A stretch of 64,000 nt of DNA from Gemmatimonadota bacterium (GCA_030428885.1 JAUIEJ010000003.1:186001-250000), one strand, 5' to 3'. Positions 19,491-29,439 are shown, numbered from the stretch's first letter. The notes: generated by a model from the sequence alone, not told the origin. Made by a program: numbers and translations.

Positions 19491-19597
19491 TCACTTCGAC
19501 GAAGTGTGCCCCATGGGGGCGGAACGTCGGGTTCGTAGGTCCGACGCCCGATTGAACCGGCGTTGTGGCTCCCATACGGGCGAATTCGTCGAGGTGA
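19491..19597. other. candidate structured (cloverleaf-like) element
   Basis: TCACTTCGACGAA (19491-19503) pairs with TTCGTCGAGGTGA (19585-19597), 13 bp with one G.U, enclosing GCCCC/GGGGC, CGTCGG/CCGACG and CCCG/CGGG helices. Confidence 0.4.
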
Positions 19598-19694
19598 GTG
19601 TGGGTGCTGGGTTGATCCGCACGTTCGGTTCAGCAAACGCGAGGGAGGGCCACGGACGGGGGCCGCTGCGGAAGGCGACCGGGGAAGGACGACT

Positions 19695-19722
19695 GTCCGA
19701 GGGCGGCCGTCCGAGGGCGGCC
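19695..19722. repeat. 14-bp tandem duplication GTCCGAGGGCGGCC x2
   Basis: exact tandem repeat. Confidence 0.95.
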
Positions 19723-19820
19723 CGCGGGGTCGGCCAGGCACGGACGCCCGGGGGGGCAGGGGGCGAGACGGCGGGGCGGCGCCGGGTCCTCGCCGCCGGC
19801 GGGCGCCGCTATCTTCGGCC

Positions 19821-20792
19821 ATGCCCCGTGCCTCCTCCCCTCCCGATGCGGCGCCGTCCGTGGTGCGGGTGCTCCTGGCGTTCGCCGCCGTCTACGTCAT
19901 CTGGGGGTCGACGTACCTGGCGATTCGGTTCGCCATCGAGACCATCCCGCCGTTCACCATGGCGGGGGCGCGCTTCCTCACGGCGGGGGCGCTGCTGTAC
20001 GGGTGGGCCCGGTCCCGGGGGGTGCCCCGGCCCACCCGGCGTCAGCTTCGGGACGGGGCCGTGGTGGGCGCCTTCCTGCTCCTGGGGGGCAACGGCGCCG
20101 TGGTGTGGGCCGAGCAGTGGGTGCCGTCGGGACTCGCCGCCCTCCTGGTGGCCACGGTGCCCCTCTGGATGGTGATCCTGGACTGGCTCCAGGGCGGCGG
20201 GGCCCGCCCGAGCCCGGGCATCGTGTTCGGCCTCGTCTGGGGGCTGGCCGGAGTGGCGCTCCTCACGGGCGGTCTGGGCGCGGAGGCCTTCGAGCCCCGG
20301 GCCCTGGTGGGCGGGGTGGTGATCCTGGGCGGCTCCCTCTCGTGGGCGGCCGGATCCATCTACGCACGCTCCGCCACGGTGCCCACGGCGCCGCGTATGG
20401 CCACGGCGGTGCAGATGCTGGCCGGCGGCGCCCTCCTCGCCGTGGCCGGCGCCGGGGCGGGGGAGTGGGCCGGTTTCGCCCCGGGAGCCGTGAGCCTGCG
20501 GTCGGCGGTCGCCCTGGCCTACCTCATCGTGTTCGGGGCCCTGGTGGCCTATTCGGCCTACATCTGGTTGTTGGGGGTCACCACGGCGGCCCGGGTCTCG
20601 ACCTACGCCTACGTGAACCCCGTGGTGGCCCTTCTCCTGGGGTGGGCGCTGGCCGACGAACCCCTGACGCCCCGGACCCTGGTGGCCGCCGGGGTGATCC
20701 TGTCGGCGGTGCTGGTGCTGAACCGCCTGGGGCGGCGCCGGCGGCGCGCCCCCGCGCCCCAGGCGACTGGCGCCCCGAGCGAAGGGGGGTAG
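19821..20792 (+). CDS. EamA family DMT transporter
   Basis: ATG at 19821; ~10 TM, VYVIWGSTYLAIRFAIETIPPFTMAGARFL. Confidence 0.93.
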   Translation: MPRASSPPDAAPSVVRVLLAFAAVYVIWGSTYLAIRFAIETIPPFTMAGARFLTAGALLYGWARSRGVPRPTRRQLRDGAVVGAFLLLGGNGAVVWAEQWVPSGLAALLVATVPLWMVILDWLQGGGARPSPGIVFGLVWGLAGVALLTGGLGAEAFEPRALVGGVVILGGSLSWAAGSIYARSATVPTAPRMATAVQMLAGGALLAVAGAGAGEWAGFAPGAVSLRSAVALAYLIVFGALVAYSAYIWLLGVTTAARVSTYAYVNPVVALLLGWALADEPLTPRTLVAAGVILSAVLVLNRLGRRRRRAPAPQATGAPSEGG

Positions 20793-20808
20793 TTTGCCCG
20801 ACCCCGCC

Positions 20809-21972
20809 ATGGACACGACCCACTACCTCGACTTCGCCGCCACCTCGGCGCTCCGGCCGCCGGAGATCGCCGATGCCGTGGCGTCGTGGCTTCGCGAATG
20901 CGGCGCCACGCCGGGCCGAGGGGGGTACGCCCGGGCCCTGGAGGCGGGCCGCATGGTGCTTCGGGCCCGGCGGGCGGTGGCCCGGGTCCTGGGGCTGGCC
21001 GACGAGCCGGGGCAGGTGGTGTTCGGGGCCCACGCCACCCAGGCGCTGAACACGGCCCTCCACGGGGTCCTGGCCCCGGGCGACGCCCTGGTGGTCACGG
21101 CCTTCGACCACAATGCGGTGCTGCGCCCGGCCCACGCCCTGGCGGCCCGGGGCGTGGAGGTGCGGACCGTTCCGGGGCGGGTCGACGGCCATCTGGACGA
21201 CGAGGCCCTGGACGCCGCCCTGGACGGGGCCCGGCTCCTGGTGGTCAACGCCGCGTCCAACGTGCTGGGTACCCGGCTGCCCGTGGCCGACCTGGCCCGG
21301 CGCGCCCGGGCGGCGGGGGTCCGGGTTCTGGTGGACGCCGCCCAGACCGCCGGCCACGTGGTGGACGACCTCTCGGGAGTGGACCTCGTGGCCGTGACGG
21401 GGCACAAGGGTCTCCTGGCGCCCCAGGGCGTGGGCGCCCTCTGGATCCGGGACGGGGTGGACGTCCAGCCTCTCCTGCGGGGCGGTACCGGCGGCGACTC
21501 TCTCGACCCCGAGATGCCGGCCCCCCTCCCGGACCGCCTGGAGGCGGGCACCCTCAACGGCCCCGGCATCGCCGGCCTGCTGGCGGGCATCACCTGGGTG
21601 GAGTCCCGGGGAGTGGCGTCGCTCCACGCCCGGGCGGCGGCTCTGCGCGTGCGGCTTCACGACGGCCTCACGAGCCTGTCCGGCATCCGGGTCCTGAGTC
21701 CGCGCGACCCCGAGGGAACCGCAGTGGTGACCCTGGTGTCGCAGGCTCTCGATCCGGCGGCCCTCGCCCACGGCCTGGACCGGGAGTTCGGTGTCCAGGC
21801 CCGGGCCGGTCTGCACTGCGCGCCGGGGGTGCATCGCATGCTCGGCACCACCGGGACCGGTGCCCTGCGCCTGTCGCCCGGGTGGTGCACCACTGAAACC
21901 GACATCGACCGCGCCCTCGAAGGGGTGGAGGCGCTCACGACTTCCGCCGGGCGCTCCGTGGTTCGATCATGA
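20809..21972 (+). CDS. aminotransferase class V / cysteine desulfurase-like
   Basis: MDTTHYLDFAATSALRPPEIADA; VDAAQTAGHVVDDLSGVDLVAVTGHKGLLAPQGVGALW; alternative TTG start at 20794. Confidence 0.9.
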   Translation: MDTTHYLDFAATSALRPPEIADAVASWLRECGATPGRGGYARALEAGRMVLRARRAVARVLGLADEPGQVVFGAHATQALNTALHGVLAPGDALVVTAFDHNAVLRPAHALAARGVEVRTVPGRVDGHLDDEALDAALDGARLLVVNAASNVLGTRLPVADLARRARAAGVRVLVDAAQTAGHVVDDLSGVDLVAVTGHKGLLAPQGVGALWIRDGVDVQPLLRGGTGGDSLDPEMPAPLPDRLEAGTLNGPGIAGLLAGITWVESRGVASLHARAAALRVRLHDGLTSLSGIRVLSPRDPEGTAVVTLVSQALDPAALAHGLDREFGVQARAGLHCAPGVHRMLGTTGTGALRLSPGWCTTETDIDRALEGVEALTTSAGRSVVRS

Positions 21973-22009
21973 TTCGTCGTTCGCCTGTCCTCTCCGCTCC
22001 CGTGGCACC

Positions 22010-22576
22010 ATGCGCCTCTTCATCGCACTGAACCTCCCCAAGAAGGAACGGACCCGGATTCACCGGGCGGCTCGCGCCCTCCGCGACCGGGAACTCCCGG
22101 TGCGGTGGGTGGAGGCCGACGACTACCATCTGACCCTGAAGTTCCTGGGCGACGTCCGAGGCGGCTCCCGGGACCCGGTGGAACACGTCATGGAGAAGGT
22201 GGCGGGCGAGACGCCGGCCTTCGAGGTGACGGTGAAGGGGTTCGGCGCGTTTCCCACGATCCGGCGCCCCCGGGTGCTGTGGATCGGGGCCCAGGCCACG
22301 CCGGAGCTCCGGTGCCTCAAACAGGATCTGGAGTGGGGACTGGCGGAGCACGGGTTCGAACGGGAGACCCGGGCCTTCCACCCCCACGTGACGTTGGGGC
22401 GGGCCGACGAGGAGGGGGGAGCCGGCGCCTTCCGGGGGCTGGACGACGTGGTGGCCGACCTGAACCACGCCAGCACCTTCACGGTCCGGAGCCTCGACCT
22501 CATGCGGTCGAAGCTCACCAAATCGGGACCCCAGTACTCCATCGAACGTAGTATCCGGTTGGCGGGGCCGCGCTGA
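22010..22576 (+). CDS. thpR: RNA 2',3'-cyclic phosphodiesterase (2H family)
   Basis: MRLFIALNLP; two HxTx motifs (YHLTLKFLGD, HPHVTLGR). Confidence 0.93.
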   Translation: MRLFIALNLPKKERTRIHRAARALRDRELPVRWVEADDYHLTLKFLGDVRGGSRDPVEHVMEKVAGETPAFEVTVKGFGAFPTIRRPRVLWIGAQATPELRCLKQDLEWGLAEHGFERETRAFHPHVTLGRADEEGGAGAFRGLDDVVADLNHASTFTVRSLDLMRSKLTKSGPQYSIERSIRLAGPR

Positions 22577-22613
22577 TCAGCGCCGCCCCACGGACCCGAC
22601 CCCAGGGGAAGCG

Positions 22614-23285
22614 ATGAAGGGATGTCTGCGGAGCTGCTTCGGCAGCGTGGGCCTCACCGTGGTGGTGGTGGGCGCCGCCTACGGTGGATGGAAGTGGGGC
22701 CCTGCGGTCTTTCCACGGGTGGAGTCCTGGATCGCCGAGCGGTCGGCCGTCGCCGGCGCCGAGACGCCGGAGCGGGTCCCGTCGCCCGACATCGCCGAGG
22801 CCACCCTGGACCGGGTGGAGGCGTTCCGGGCCGGGGGCCCCGATCAGACCCGCCTCGAGCTCGACGGCGTGGAGCTGTCCAGCGTGGTGCGGTACGCCCT
22901 GCCGGGCATCATTCCCCCCGGCGTGGATCAGCCGTCGGTGGAGCTCCGGGAGGGCAAGGTGCTCCTCTCGGCCCGGGTGGCCCGGGGCGCGTTTCCCGAT
23001 CTTCCGGCGGCGGACGAGATCGGCAGCCTGCTCCCCGACACGGTGGACATCCGCTTGAGAGGGGCGCTGGTGCCCTTCGGCGCCGGCTACTCGGCGCTCC
23101 ACGTGGAGCGCGTGGAGGCCGAGCGAATCCCACTTCCGGGTCGGATCATTCCCGGGATCCTCTCCGCCCTGGGGCGGAAGGGGCGGGACGGCCTCCCCGC
23201 CGAGTCCATGGCCATCCCCCTCCCGTCGGGCCTGGACCGGGCCTTCGTCGAGGGTGATCGCCTGGTGCTCCTGGCCGACCGCTGA
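22614..23285 (+). CDS. hypothetical membrane-anchored protein
   Basis: 223 aa with one N-terminal TM; 7 bp upstream of the response regulator gene. Confidence 0.75.
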   Translation: MKGCLRSCFGSVGLTVVVVGAAYGGWKWGPAVFPRVESWIAERSAVAGAETPERVPSPDIAEATLDRVEAFRAGGPDQTRLELDGVELSSVVRYALPGIIPPGVDQPSVELREGKVLLSARVARGAFPDLPAADEIGSLLPDTVDIRLRGALVPFGAGYSALHVERVEAERIPLPGRIIPGILSALGRKGRDGLPAESMAIPLPSGLDRAFVEGDRLVLLADR

Positions 23286-23292
23286 GGCGCCC

Positions 23293-24654
23293 GTGCCCCG
23301 CCTGCTGATCATCGACGACGAGGCGTCGATCCGCGACGCCCTGGTCCAGCTCTTCGAGTACGACGGCCACACGGTGGAAGCCGCCGCCGACGGCCACGAC
23401 GGACTGGAGCTCCAGCGCAGCTTCTCGCCCCACGTCACGTTCCTGGACGTGAAGATGCCGGGCATGGACGGCCTGGAGACCCTGGAGCGGATCCGGGCCG
23501 ACGATCCCACCGCCCTGGTGATCATGATCAGCGGGCACGGCACCATCGACACCGCCGTGGAAGCGACCCGGAAGGGGGCCTTCGACTTCCTGGAGAAGCC
23601 CCTGGATTCCGACCGCCTCCAGGTCACCCTCCGTAACGCCCTGGGCGTGCGGGGACTTTCGGCCCGGGTGGAGGCGCTGGAGCACGAGGTGGAGAGCCGC
23701 CACGAGATCGTGGGGGCGTCGTACTCCATCCGGCGCGTGGTGGAGCGCATCGAGCGGGTGGCTCCCACCGAGGCCCGGGTGCTCATCACCGGGGAGAACG
23801 GCACGGGGAAGGAACTGGTGGCCCGGGCGGTGCACCGCCTCTCGGCCCGGGCCGACGCGCCCTTCGTGGAGGTCAACTGCGCCGCCATCCCCTCCGAACT
23901 CATCGAGTCGGAGCTCTTCGGTCACATGAAGGGCTCGTTCACCGGGGCGGTGGCCGACCGTGCCGGCAAGTTCGAGCAGGCCGACGGGGGGACCCTCTTC
24001 CTCGACGAGATCGGCGACATGGCCCTGGCGGCCCAGGCCAAGGTGCTCCGGGCCCTGGAGGAGGGCAGGGTGACGCGGGTGGGCGGCTCCCGGGCCATCG
24101 CCGTGGACGTCCGGGTGGTGGCGGCCACCAACAAGGACCTGGAGGAGGAGATCGGCGAGGGGCGCTTTCGGGAGGACCTCTTCTATCGCCTGAACGTGGT
24201 GCCCGTGGTGGTGCCCCCCCTGCGGGAACGGCGGGACGACATCCCCATGCTGGTCCGCCATTTCTCGGAGCAGATGGCCCGGAAGGATCGGATCCGGCCC
24301 CGCCCGTTTTCCCAGGAGGCGGTGCGCCGGCTCCAGGATCTGGAGTGGCCCGGCAACGTCCGGGAACTCCGCAACACGGTGGAGCGGCTCCTGATCCTGG
24401 CCGCCGGCGACGAAGTGGCCCCCGACGACGTGCAGCTCCTGGTGGGGGGGACGCCCCACGGGGGGGGACTCGGGGCGGACCTGGGATCGGCCCAGACCTT
24501 CAGCGAGTTCAAGGACCGGGCCGAGCGTGCCTTCATTCTACAGAAGCTCCGGGAGAACGACTGGAACGTCTCGGAGACGGCCCGGCTCGTGGAGATGCCC
24601 CGGTCGAACCTGTACAAGAAGATCGAGAAGTACGGACTGGTCCGGGAGGACTGA
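23293..24654 (+). CDS. sigma-54-dependent NtrC-family response regulator
   Basis: receiver + AAA+ ([31 protein letters not shown]) + Fis HTH; GTG start at 23293. Confidence 0.93.
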   Translation: MPRLLIIDDEASIRDALVQLFEYDGHTVEAAADGHDGLELQRSFSPHVTFLDVKMPGMDGLETLERIRADDPTALVIMISGHGTIDTAVEATRKGAFDFLEKPLDSDRLQVTLRNALGVRGLSARVEALEHEVESRHEIVGASYSIRRVVERIERVAPTEARVLITGENGTGKELVARAVHRLSARADAPFVEVNCAAIPSELIESELFGHMKGSFTGAVADRAGKFEQADGGTLFLDEIGDMALAAQAKVLRALEEGRVTRVGGSRAIAVDVRVVAATNKDLEEEIGEGRFREDLFYRLNVVPVVVPPLRERRDDIPMLVRHFSEQMARKDRIRPRPFSQEAVRRLQDLEWPGNVRELRNTVERLLILAAGDEVAPDDVQLLVGGTPHGGGLGADLGSAQTFSEFKDRAERAFILQKLRENDWNVSETARLVEMPRSNLYKKIEKYGLVRED

Positions 24655-24665
24655 CCCCCGCCGGT

Positions 24666-25409
24666 TCAGCGCGACGGGGTCTCGATCCGGGCGCCGGCGG
24701 GAAGCCCGTAGAGGACCTCCACGGTGCGGAAGTCCCGGTAGGTGAGGCGGGTGGCCGTGTTGTAGCGGTACATGACGTCGGCGGGATCGTCGGAGTGGGG
24801 CAGACCCAGCACGTGCCCCATCTCGTGGGCCGCCGTCAGGCGGATCCGTTGCGCCTCCAGGATCCGGCCCCCCGGGGCGTGGGTGGCCAGGACGAAGTCC
24901 ATCACCGCGAGTTCGGCGCCCCTGGGGCCCACCTGCCACCGCACGGTGGCCTGACCCACCCGGTCGGCGTCCAGGGTCCGGACCCAACGCACGTCCACGT
25001 CGGGGGGCGCGCCGCCCCGGGTCGAGGTCGACACCGTGAGGCCCAGGGGCCGCCCCTGCCACTCCCGGATCCCCGCCGCGGCTTGCCGCTGGAGTTCCCG
25101 GGCCGTGGCGTCGTCCACCCCCTCGGGGAGGGGCACCCGGACCGTGAGGGCCGTGGTGCCGTCGGGCCATCGGATCGCCCGGGACTCGCCCTCCGCCGCC
25201 AACCCCCCGCACAGGTAGCCCGCGTCGTCGCATTCGCCGGGGCCGAAGGTCACCGTGTCCACGCGGAAACCGCTCCGGGGTGCCGGGTCGTCGGCCGCGG
25301 CGGGCGGGGCGGGGGAGGCGTCGTCATCGGCTCCGCCGGGCCGGGGGCGGCTCGACCACAGCAGCCCCGCCAGGACGGCGAGGATCAGGATTCCGGTGGT
25401 GCGGCGCAT
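24666..25409 (-). CDS. matrixin-family zinc metalloprotease (secreted)
   Basis: HEMGHVLGLPHSDDPADVMY = HExxHxxGxxH plus Met-turn; N-terminal signal/TM. Confidence 0.85.
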   Translation of the reverse strand: MRRTTGILILAVLAGLLWSSRPRPGGADDDASPAPPAAADDPAPRSGFRVDTVTFGPGECDDAGYLCGGLAAEGESRAIRWPDGTTALTVRVPLPEGVDDATARELQRQAAAGIREWQGRPLGLTVSTSTRGGAPPDVDVRWVRTLDADRVGQATVRWQVGPRGAELAVMDFVLATHAPGGRILEAQRIRLTAAHEMGHVLGLPHSDDPADVMYRYNTATRLTYRDFRTVEVLYGLPAGARIETPSR

Positions 25410-25427
25410 GATCGAAGCTCGACCCGA

Positions 25428-25484
25428 CGCCCCCCCACCGGCAAGGCGGCAGCCGGGGGTTGATCCGGGGGCGCCCCCCCACCG
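25428..25484. repeat. 13-bp direct repeat CGCCCCCCCACCG (25428-25440, 25472-25484)
   Basis: exact repeat in the divergent matrixin/ALDH intergenic region. Confidence 0.9.
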
Positions 25485-25538
25485 AAGCTTCGCCGGGCCC
25501 TTCCGAGCGGGGAGGGCCGGACCTCCACGACGAGAGCC

Positions 25539-27023
25539 ATGCCCACCGAGTTCAGGAACCACATCGCCGGCGAGTGGGTCGCGCCGAGCACGGGCGCCTA
25601 TTTCGAGAACCGCAACCCCGCCGACGTCGACGACGTGATCGGACGGTTTCCCCGTTCCGCCGCGGCCGACGTGGACCGGGCCGTGGAGTCGGCCAGGAAG
25701 GGCTTCCGCATCTGGAGCCGGACTCCGGGTCCCGCCCGGGGTGCCATCCTGAAGCGCGCCGGCGACATCATGACCGAGCGCAAGGAGGAGATCGCCCGGG
25801 CCGCCACCCGGGAGATGGGCAAGGTGCTCCTGGAGACCCGGGGCGACGTGCAGGAGGGGATCGACACGGCCTACTACGCCGCCACCGAAGGCCGCCGCCT
25901 CTTCGGCCACACCGTGCCGTCGGAGCTGCCCGACAAGTGGGCCATGACCTACCGCCGGCCCGTGGGCGTGACGGGCATCGTCACCCCGTTCAATTTCCCC
26001 ATGGCCATTCCCACCTGGAAGATCTTCCCGGCGCTGGCCTGCGGAAACAGCGTGGTGTTCAAGCCCGCCGAGGACGTGCCCCACACCGCCCATCTCTACG
26101 TGGAGATTCTCCTGGAGGCCGGGGTGCCGCCCCAGGCCCTCCAGTTGGTGCACGGGTTCGGCGAGGACGTGGGCGCCCCCCTGGTGTCCCATCCCGACGT
26201 TCCGGTGATCTCGTTCACCGGGTCCACCGAGACCGGCCGGGTCATCGGCGAGATCTGCGGCCGCATGCACAAGCGCCTGTCGCTGGAGATGGGCGGGAAG
26301 AACGCCCAGATCGTCATGCCCGACGCCGACATGGAGCTGGCCCTGGACGGGGTTCTCTGGGGTGCGTTCGGCACCACGGGGCAGCGGTGCACCGCCACCT
26401 CACGGCTGCTGCTCCACGACGACATCCACGACGCCTTCCTGGAGCGCCTCCTGGCCCGCACCCGGGAGCTGCGTCTCGGCGACGGTTCGAAGGCCGATAC
26501 CGACGTGGGACCCCTGATCCACGAGGCGTCCCTCCGCACGGTGGAGTCGTACGTGGAGATCGCCCGGAGCGAGGGCGAGATCCTCTGCGGCGGCGCCCGG
26601 GCCCGGGGCGACGGGCTCGAGAACGGGTGGTTCTTCGAGCCCACCATCGTGGCCGGTGTGAGGGCCGGCTCCCGCCTGGCCACCGAGGAGATCTTCGGCC
26701 CGGTGTTGTCGGTGATCCGGTTCTCGGACTTCGACGAGGCGATCCGGATCAACAACGAGGTGCGCTACGGGTTGTCGAGCTCGGTCTACACCACCGACGT
26801 GCGGACCTCGTTCCGGGCGTTCCAGGAACTCGACAACGGCATCACCTACGTGAACGCCCCCACCATCGGCGCCGAGGCCCACCTGCCCTTCGGGGGCGTG
26901 AAGGAGACGGGCAACGGCCACCGGGAAGGCGGCTGGGAGGTGTACGAGTTCTACTCCGAGACCAAGGTGTGCTACCTGGACTATTCGGGGAAACTCCAGC
27001 GGGCGCAGATCGACAACTACTGA
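25539..27023 (+). CDS. aldehyde dehydrogenase family protein
   Basis: 494 aa; [11 protein letters not shown] and [13 protein letters not shown] catalytic motifs. Confidence 0.95.
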   Translation: MPTEFRNHIAGEWVAPSTGAYFENRNPADVDDVIGRFPRSAAADVDRAVESARKGFRIWSRTPGPARGAILKRAGDIMTERKEEIARAATREMGKVLLETRGDVQEGIDTAYYAATEGRRLFGHTVPSELPDKWAMTYRRPVGVTGIVTPFNFPMAIPTWKIFPALACGNSVVFKPAEDVPHTAHLYVEILLEAGVPPQALQLVHGFGEDVGAPLVSHPDVPVISFTGSTETGRVIGEICGRMHKRLSLEMGGKNAQIVMPDADMELALDGVLWGAFGTTGQRCTATSRLLLHDDIHDAFLERLLARTRELRLGDGSKADTDVGPLIHEASLRTVESYVEIARSEGEILCGGARARGDGLENGWFFEPTIVAGVRAGSRLATEEIFGPVLSVIRFSDFDEAIRINNEVRYGLSSSVYTTDVRTSFRAFQELDNGITYVNAPTIGAEAHLPFGGVKETGNGHREGGWEVYEFYSETKVCYLDYSGKLQRAQIDNY

Positions 27024-27047
27024 TCGTCTCGCCGCCGGCCGATGCTC

Positions 27048-27119
27048 TTTCTTCGAGCCCATGGGCCCGCGTCCCCCCGGGGTCGGGAACGGCCCCGGGG
27101 GGTTCGTGTATCGAAGAAA
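27048..27119. other. nested inverted repeats between ALDH and lepB
   Basis: TTTCTTCGA/TCGAAGAAA (9 bp) enclosing CCCCCCGGGG-N10-CCCCGGGGGG (10 bp). Confidence 0.6.
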
Positions 27120-27156
27120 TCGTAGGGGATCGAACCCTGGACGGGAGAGCCGCGGC

Positions 27157-27930
27157 GTGGAGGAATCGGGACATCGCTTCTTCGACGATCCCGAGGGGTC
27201 CGGCGACGGCGAGTCCCGGGTCCGTCGGGCGCTCCATCGGGAGTCCCCGTCGGTGTTCCGGACGCTCTGGGACTGGACCCGCTCCATCGCCCTGGCCTTC
27301 GTGCTCTTCCTCGTGGTGCGGGCCCTGGTGGTGGAGGCGTTCAAGATTCCCACGGGCTCCATGGAAGGCACGCTCCTCGTCGGGGACTTCCTCCTGGTGA
27401 ACAAGGCCGTCTACGGCGCGGAGATCCCGGGTACGGGGCTCCACCTTCCGGCGTTCGCCGAGCCCCACCGGGGCGACGTGGTGGTCTTCAACCCGCCCCA
27501 CGAACCCACGAAGAACTACGTGAAGCGGCTGGTGGGGGAGCCGGGCGACACCCTGGAGATGCGGGAGAAGCGCCTCTTCGTGAACGGCGAGGAAGTCCAC
27601 GAGCCCTACGTGCACTTCATCGATCCGTCGGGCGACGCCATGCACTCCGACATGCGGCGGTGGCAGGTGGACCACGTCATCGCCGCACCCACGGGCTACA
27701 CCCCCTCCCGCGACACCTGGGGTCCCCTGGTGATTCCCGATTCGGCGTACTTCGTCCTCGGCGACAACCGGGACAACAGCGAGGACTCCCGCTACTGGGG
27801 CTTCGTGCACCGGGACCGGATCCGGGGGCGTCCGTGGTTCGTGTACTATTCCTTCGACCCGTCGTCCGACGGGGGACTCCCCTGGCTGAAGGCCGTCCGG
27901 TGGAACCGGATCGGCCACAAGATCCAGTGA
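27157..27930 (+). CDS. lepB: signal peptidase I
   Basis: FKIPTGSMEGTLLVGDFLLVNK catalytic Ser motif, KRLVGEPGD Lys motif, GDNRDNSEDSRYWG; longer in-frame ORF from 27061 probably over-extended. Confidence 0.92.
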   Translation: MEESGHRFFDDPEGSGDGESRVRRALHRESPSVFRTLWDWTRSIALAFVLFLVVRALVVEAFKIPTGSMEGTLLVGDFLLVNKAVYGAEIPGTGLHLPAFAEPHRGDVVVFNPPHEPTKNYVKRLVGEPGDTLEMREKRLFVNGEEVHEPYVHFIDPSGDAMHSDMRRWQVDHVIAAPTGYTPSRDTWGPLVIPDSAYFVLGDNRDNSEDSRYWGFVHRDRIRGRPWFVYYSFDPSSDGGLPWLKAVRWNRIGHKIQ

Positions 27931-28054
27931 TCCGCGGAGCCGGGGGCGTGGTTGCGCGTCGTGGCGCCGCGTCTCATGATACCGTCGGATGGTTCCCTCC
28001 CGGGCGCCCGGCGCCGAATCATCTTCGCCCCTCCTGAGCCCGCACTCCTCTCCC

Positions 28055-28906
28055 ATGTCGTTCGCTTCTCGCCGTGGGGCCTTCAATCAGGGGTCCCTCG
28101 ACCAGTATTTGAAGGAGATCTCCCAGTATCCGCTCATCGATCGGGCGGAGGAGGCGCGACTCGCCCGGGGGATCCGGGCCGGCGAGGAAGAAGCCCTCGA
28201 CAAGCTGGTCCGGAGCAACCTCCGGTTCGTGGTGTCGGTGGCCAAGAAGTACCAGAACCAGGGCGTGCCCCTCTCCGACCTCATCAACGAGGGGAACCTC
28301 GGATTGATCCGGGCGGCCCACAAATTCGACGAGACGAAAGGCATCAAATTCATCTCGTACGCGGTCTGGTGGATCCGCCAGGCCATTCTCCAGGCCCTGG
28401 CCGAGCAGAGCCGCATCGTGCGGGTGCCCCTCAATCGGGCCGGAGCGCTGCACCGCATCGGGCGGCGCAGTTCGTCGCTCCTCCAGGAGCTGGGCCGGGA
28501 ACCCACGGTGGAGGAGATCGCCCGGGACCTGGACATCCCGGAGGCGGAGGTGGAGCGCACCCTGGCCATCAGCCAGTCCCACCTCTCTCTGGACGCTCCC
28601 CTCACGCCGGGGGAGGACAGCCGCCTGCTGGACTACCTCCCCGACCAGTTCTCCCCCGGGCCGGAAGACGAGGCCTACGAGCACGCCCTGAAGGAGACGG
28701 TGGAGGACGCCCTCTCCAGCCTGAAGGAGCGTGAGGCCAAGATCCTCCGGCTCTACTACGGTCTGGACGATCAGGACCCCATGACCCTCGAGGAGATCGG
28801 CGAGATCCTGGGCATCACCCGGGAACGGGTCCGGCAGATCAAGGAAAAGGCGCTGCTGCGCCTCCGGCACGCCTCCCGAGCCCGGTTCCTCGAGACCTTC
28901 ATGTAG
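28055..28906 (+). CDS. RNA polymerase sigma factor, RpoD/SigA family (no region 1.1)
   Basis: SLDQYLKEISQYPLI, NLRFVVSVAKKYQNQG, FISYAVWWIRQAILQALAEQSRIVRVPLNR, region 4 HTH. Confidence 0.95.
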   Translation: MSFASRRGAFNQGSLDQYLKEISQYPLIDRAEEARLARGIRAGEEEALDKLVRSNLRFVVSVAKKYQNQGVPLSDLINEGNLGLIRAAHKFDETKGIKFISYAVWWIRQAILQALAEQSRIVRVPLNRAGALHRIGRRSSSLLQELGREPTVEEIARDLDIPEAEVERTLAISQSHLSLDAPLTPGEDSRLLDYLPDQFSPGPEDEAYEHALKETVEDALSSLKEREAKILRLYYGLDDQDPMTLEEIGEILGITRERVRQIKEKALLRLRHASRARFLETFM

Positions 28907-28933
28907 GGTCGATTCTCCTCGTCCCGTAGGGCG

Positions 28934-28962
28934 TTGACACCCCGTGGGCCCTCGGATATCAT
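28934..28962 (+). promoter_or_regulatory. sigma70-type promoter for rplM-rpsI
   Basis: TTGACA (28934-28939) - 17 bp - TATCAT (28957-28962), 34 bp upstream of rplM ATG. Confidence 0.75.
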
Positions 28963-28996
28963 TCAAAGCTCTGTTGTCCATTGCCTGACGGGCGAA

Positions 28997-29425
28997 ATGA
29001 AGACGTATACGCCGAAAGCCGACGATATCCAGCGCGATTGGTGGATCGTGGACGCCGCGGGGAAGCCCCTCGGCCGCATGGCCACCGAAATCGCCCGTGT
29101 CCTCCGGGGCAAGCACAAGCCCATGTACACCCCCCACCTCGACACCGGGGATCACGTCATCGTGATCAACGCGTCGCAGGTGACCCTCACCGGAAACAAG
29201 GCCGATCAAAAGACCTATTTCCGGCACTCGGGCTACATGGGCGGTGAGCAGCACATTCCCTTCAAGCGCATGCTGGCCACCCACCCCGAGCGGGTGGTGG
29301 AGCTGGCGGTGAAGGGCATGATGCCGAAGAACACCCTGGGCCGACACATGCAGAAGAAGCTCAAGGTCTATGCCGGGGAGAACCACCCGCATCAGGGCCA
29401 GACGCCCCAGCCGCTGGACATCTGA
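28997..29425 (+). CDS. rplM: 50S ribosomal protein L13
   Basis: [50 protein letters not shown]. Confidence 0.97.
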   Translation: MKTYTPKADDIQRDWWIVDAAGKPLGRMATEIARVLRGKHKPMYTPHLDTGDHVIVINASQVTLTGNKADQKTYFRHSGYMGGEQHIPFKRMLATHPERVVELAVKGMMPKNTLGRHMQKKLKVYAGENHPHQGQTPQPLDI

Positions 29426-29439
29426 GGAGCATCGACGAG

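Noticed and set aside
19525-19546. T-arm-like hairpin (GTCGG GTTCGTAGGT CCGAC) suggesting a tRNA
   Set aside because: Loop length and T-loop consensus do not fit (no A at the expected position), and no acceptor or anticodon arm of tRNA dimensions could be assembled.
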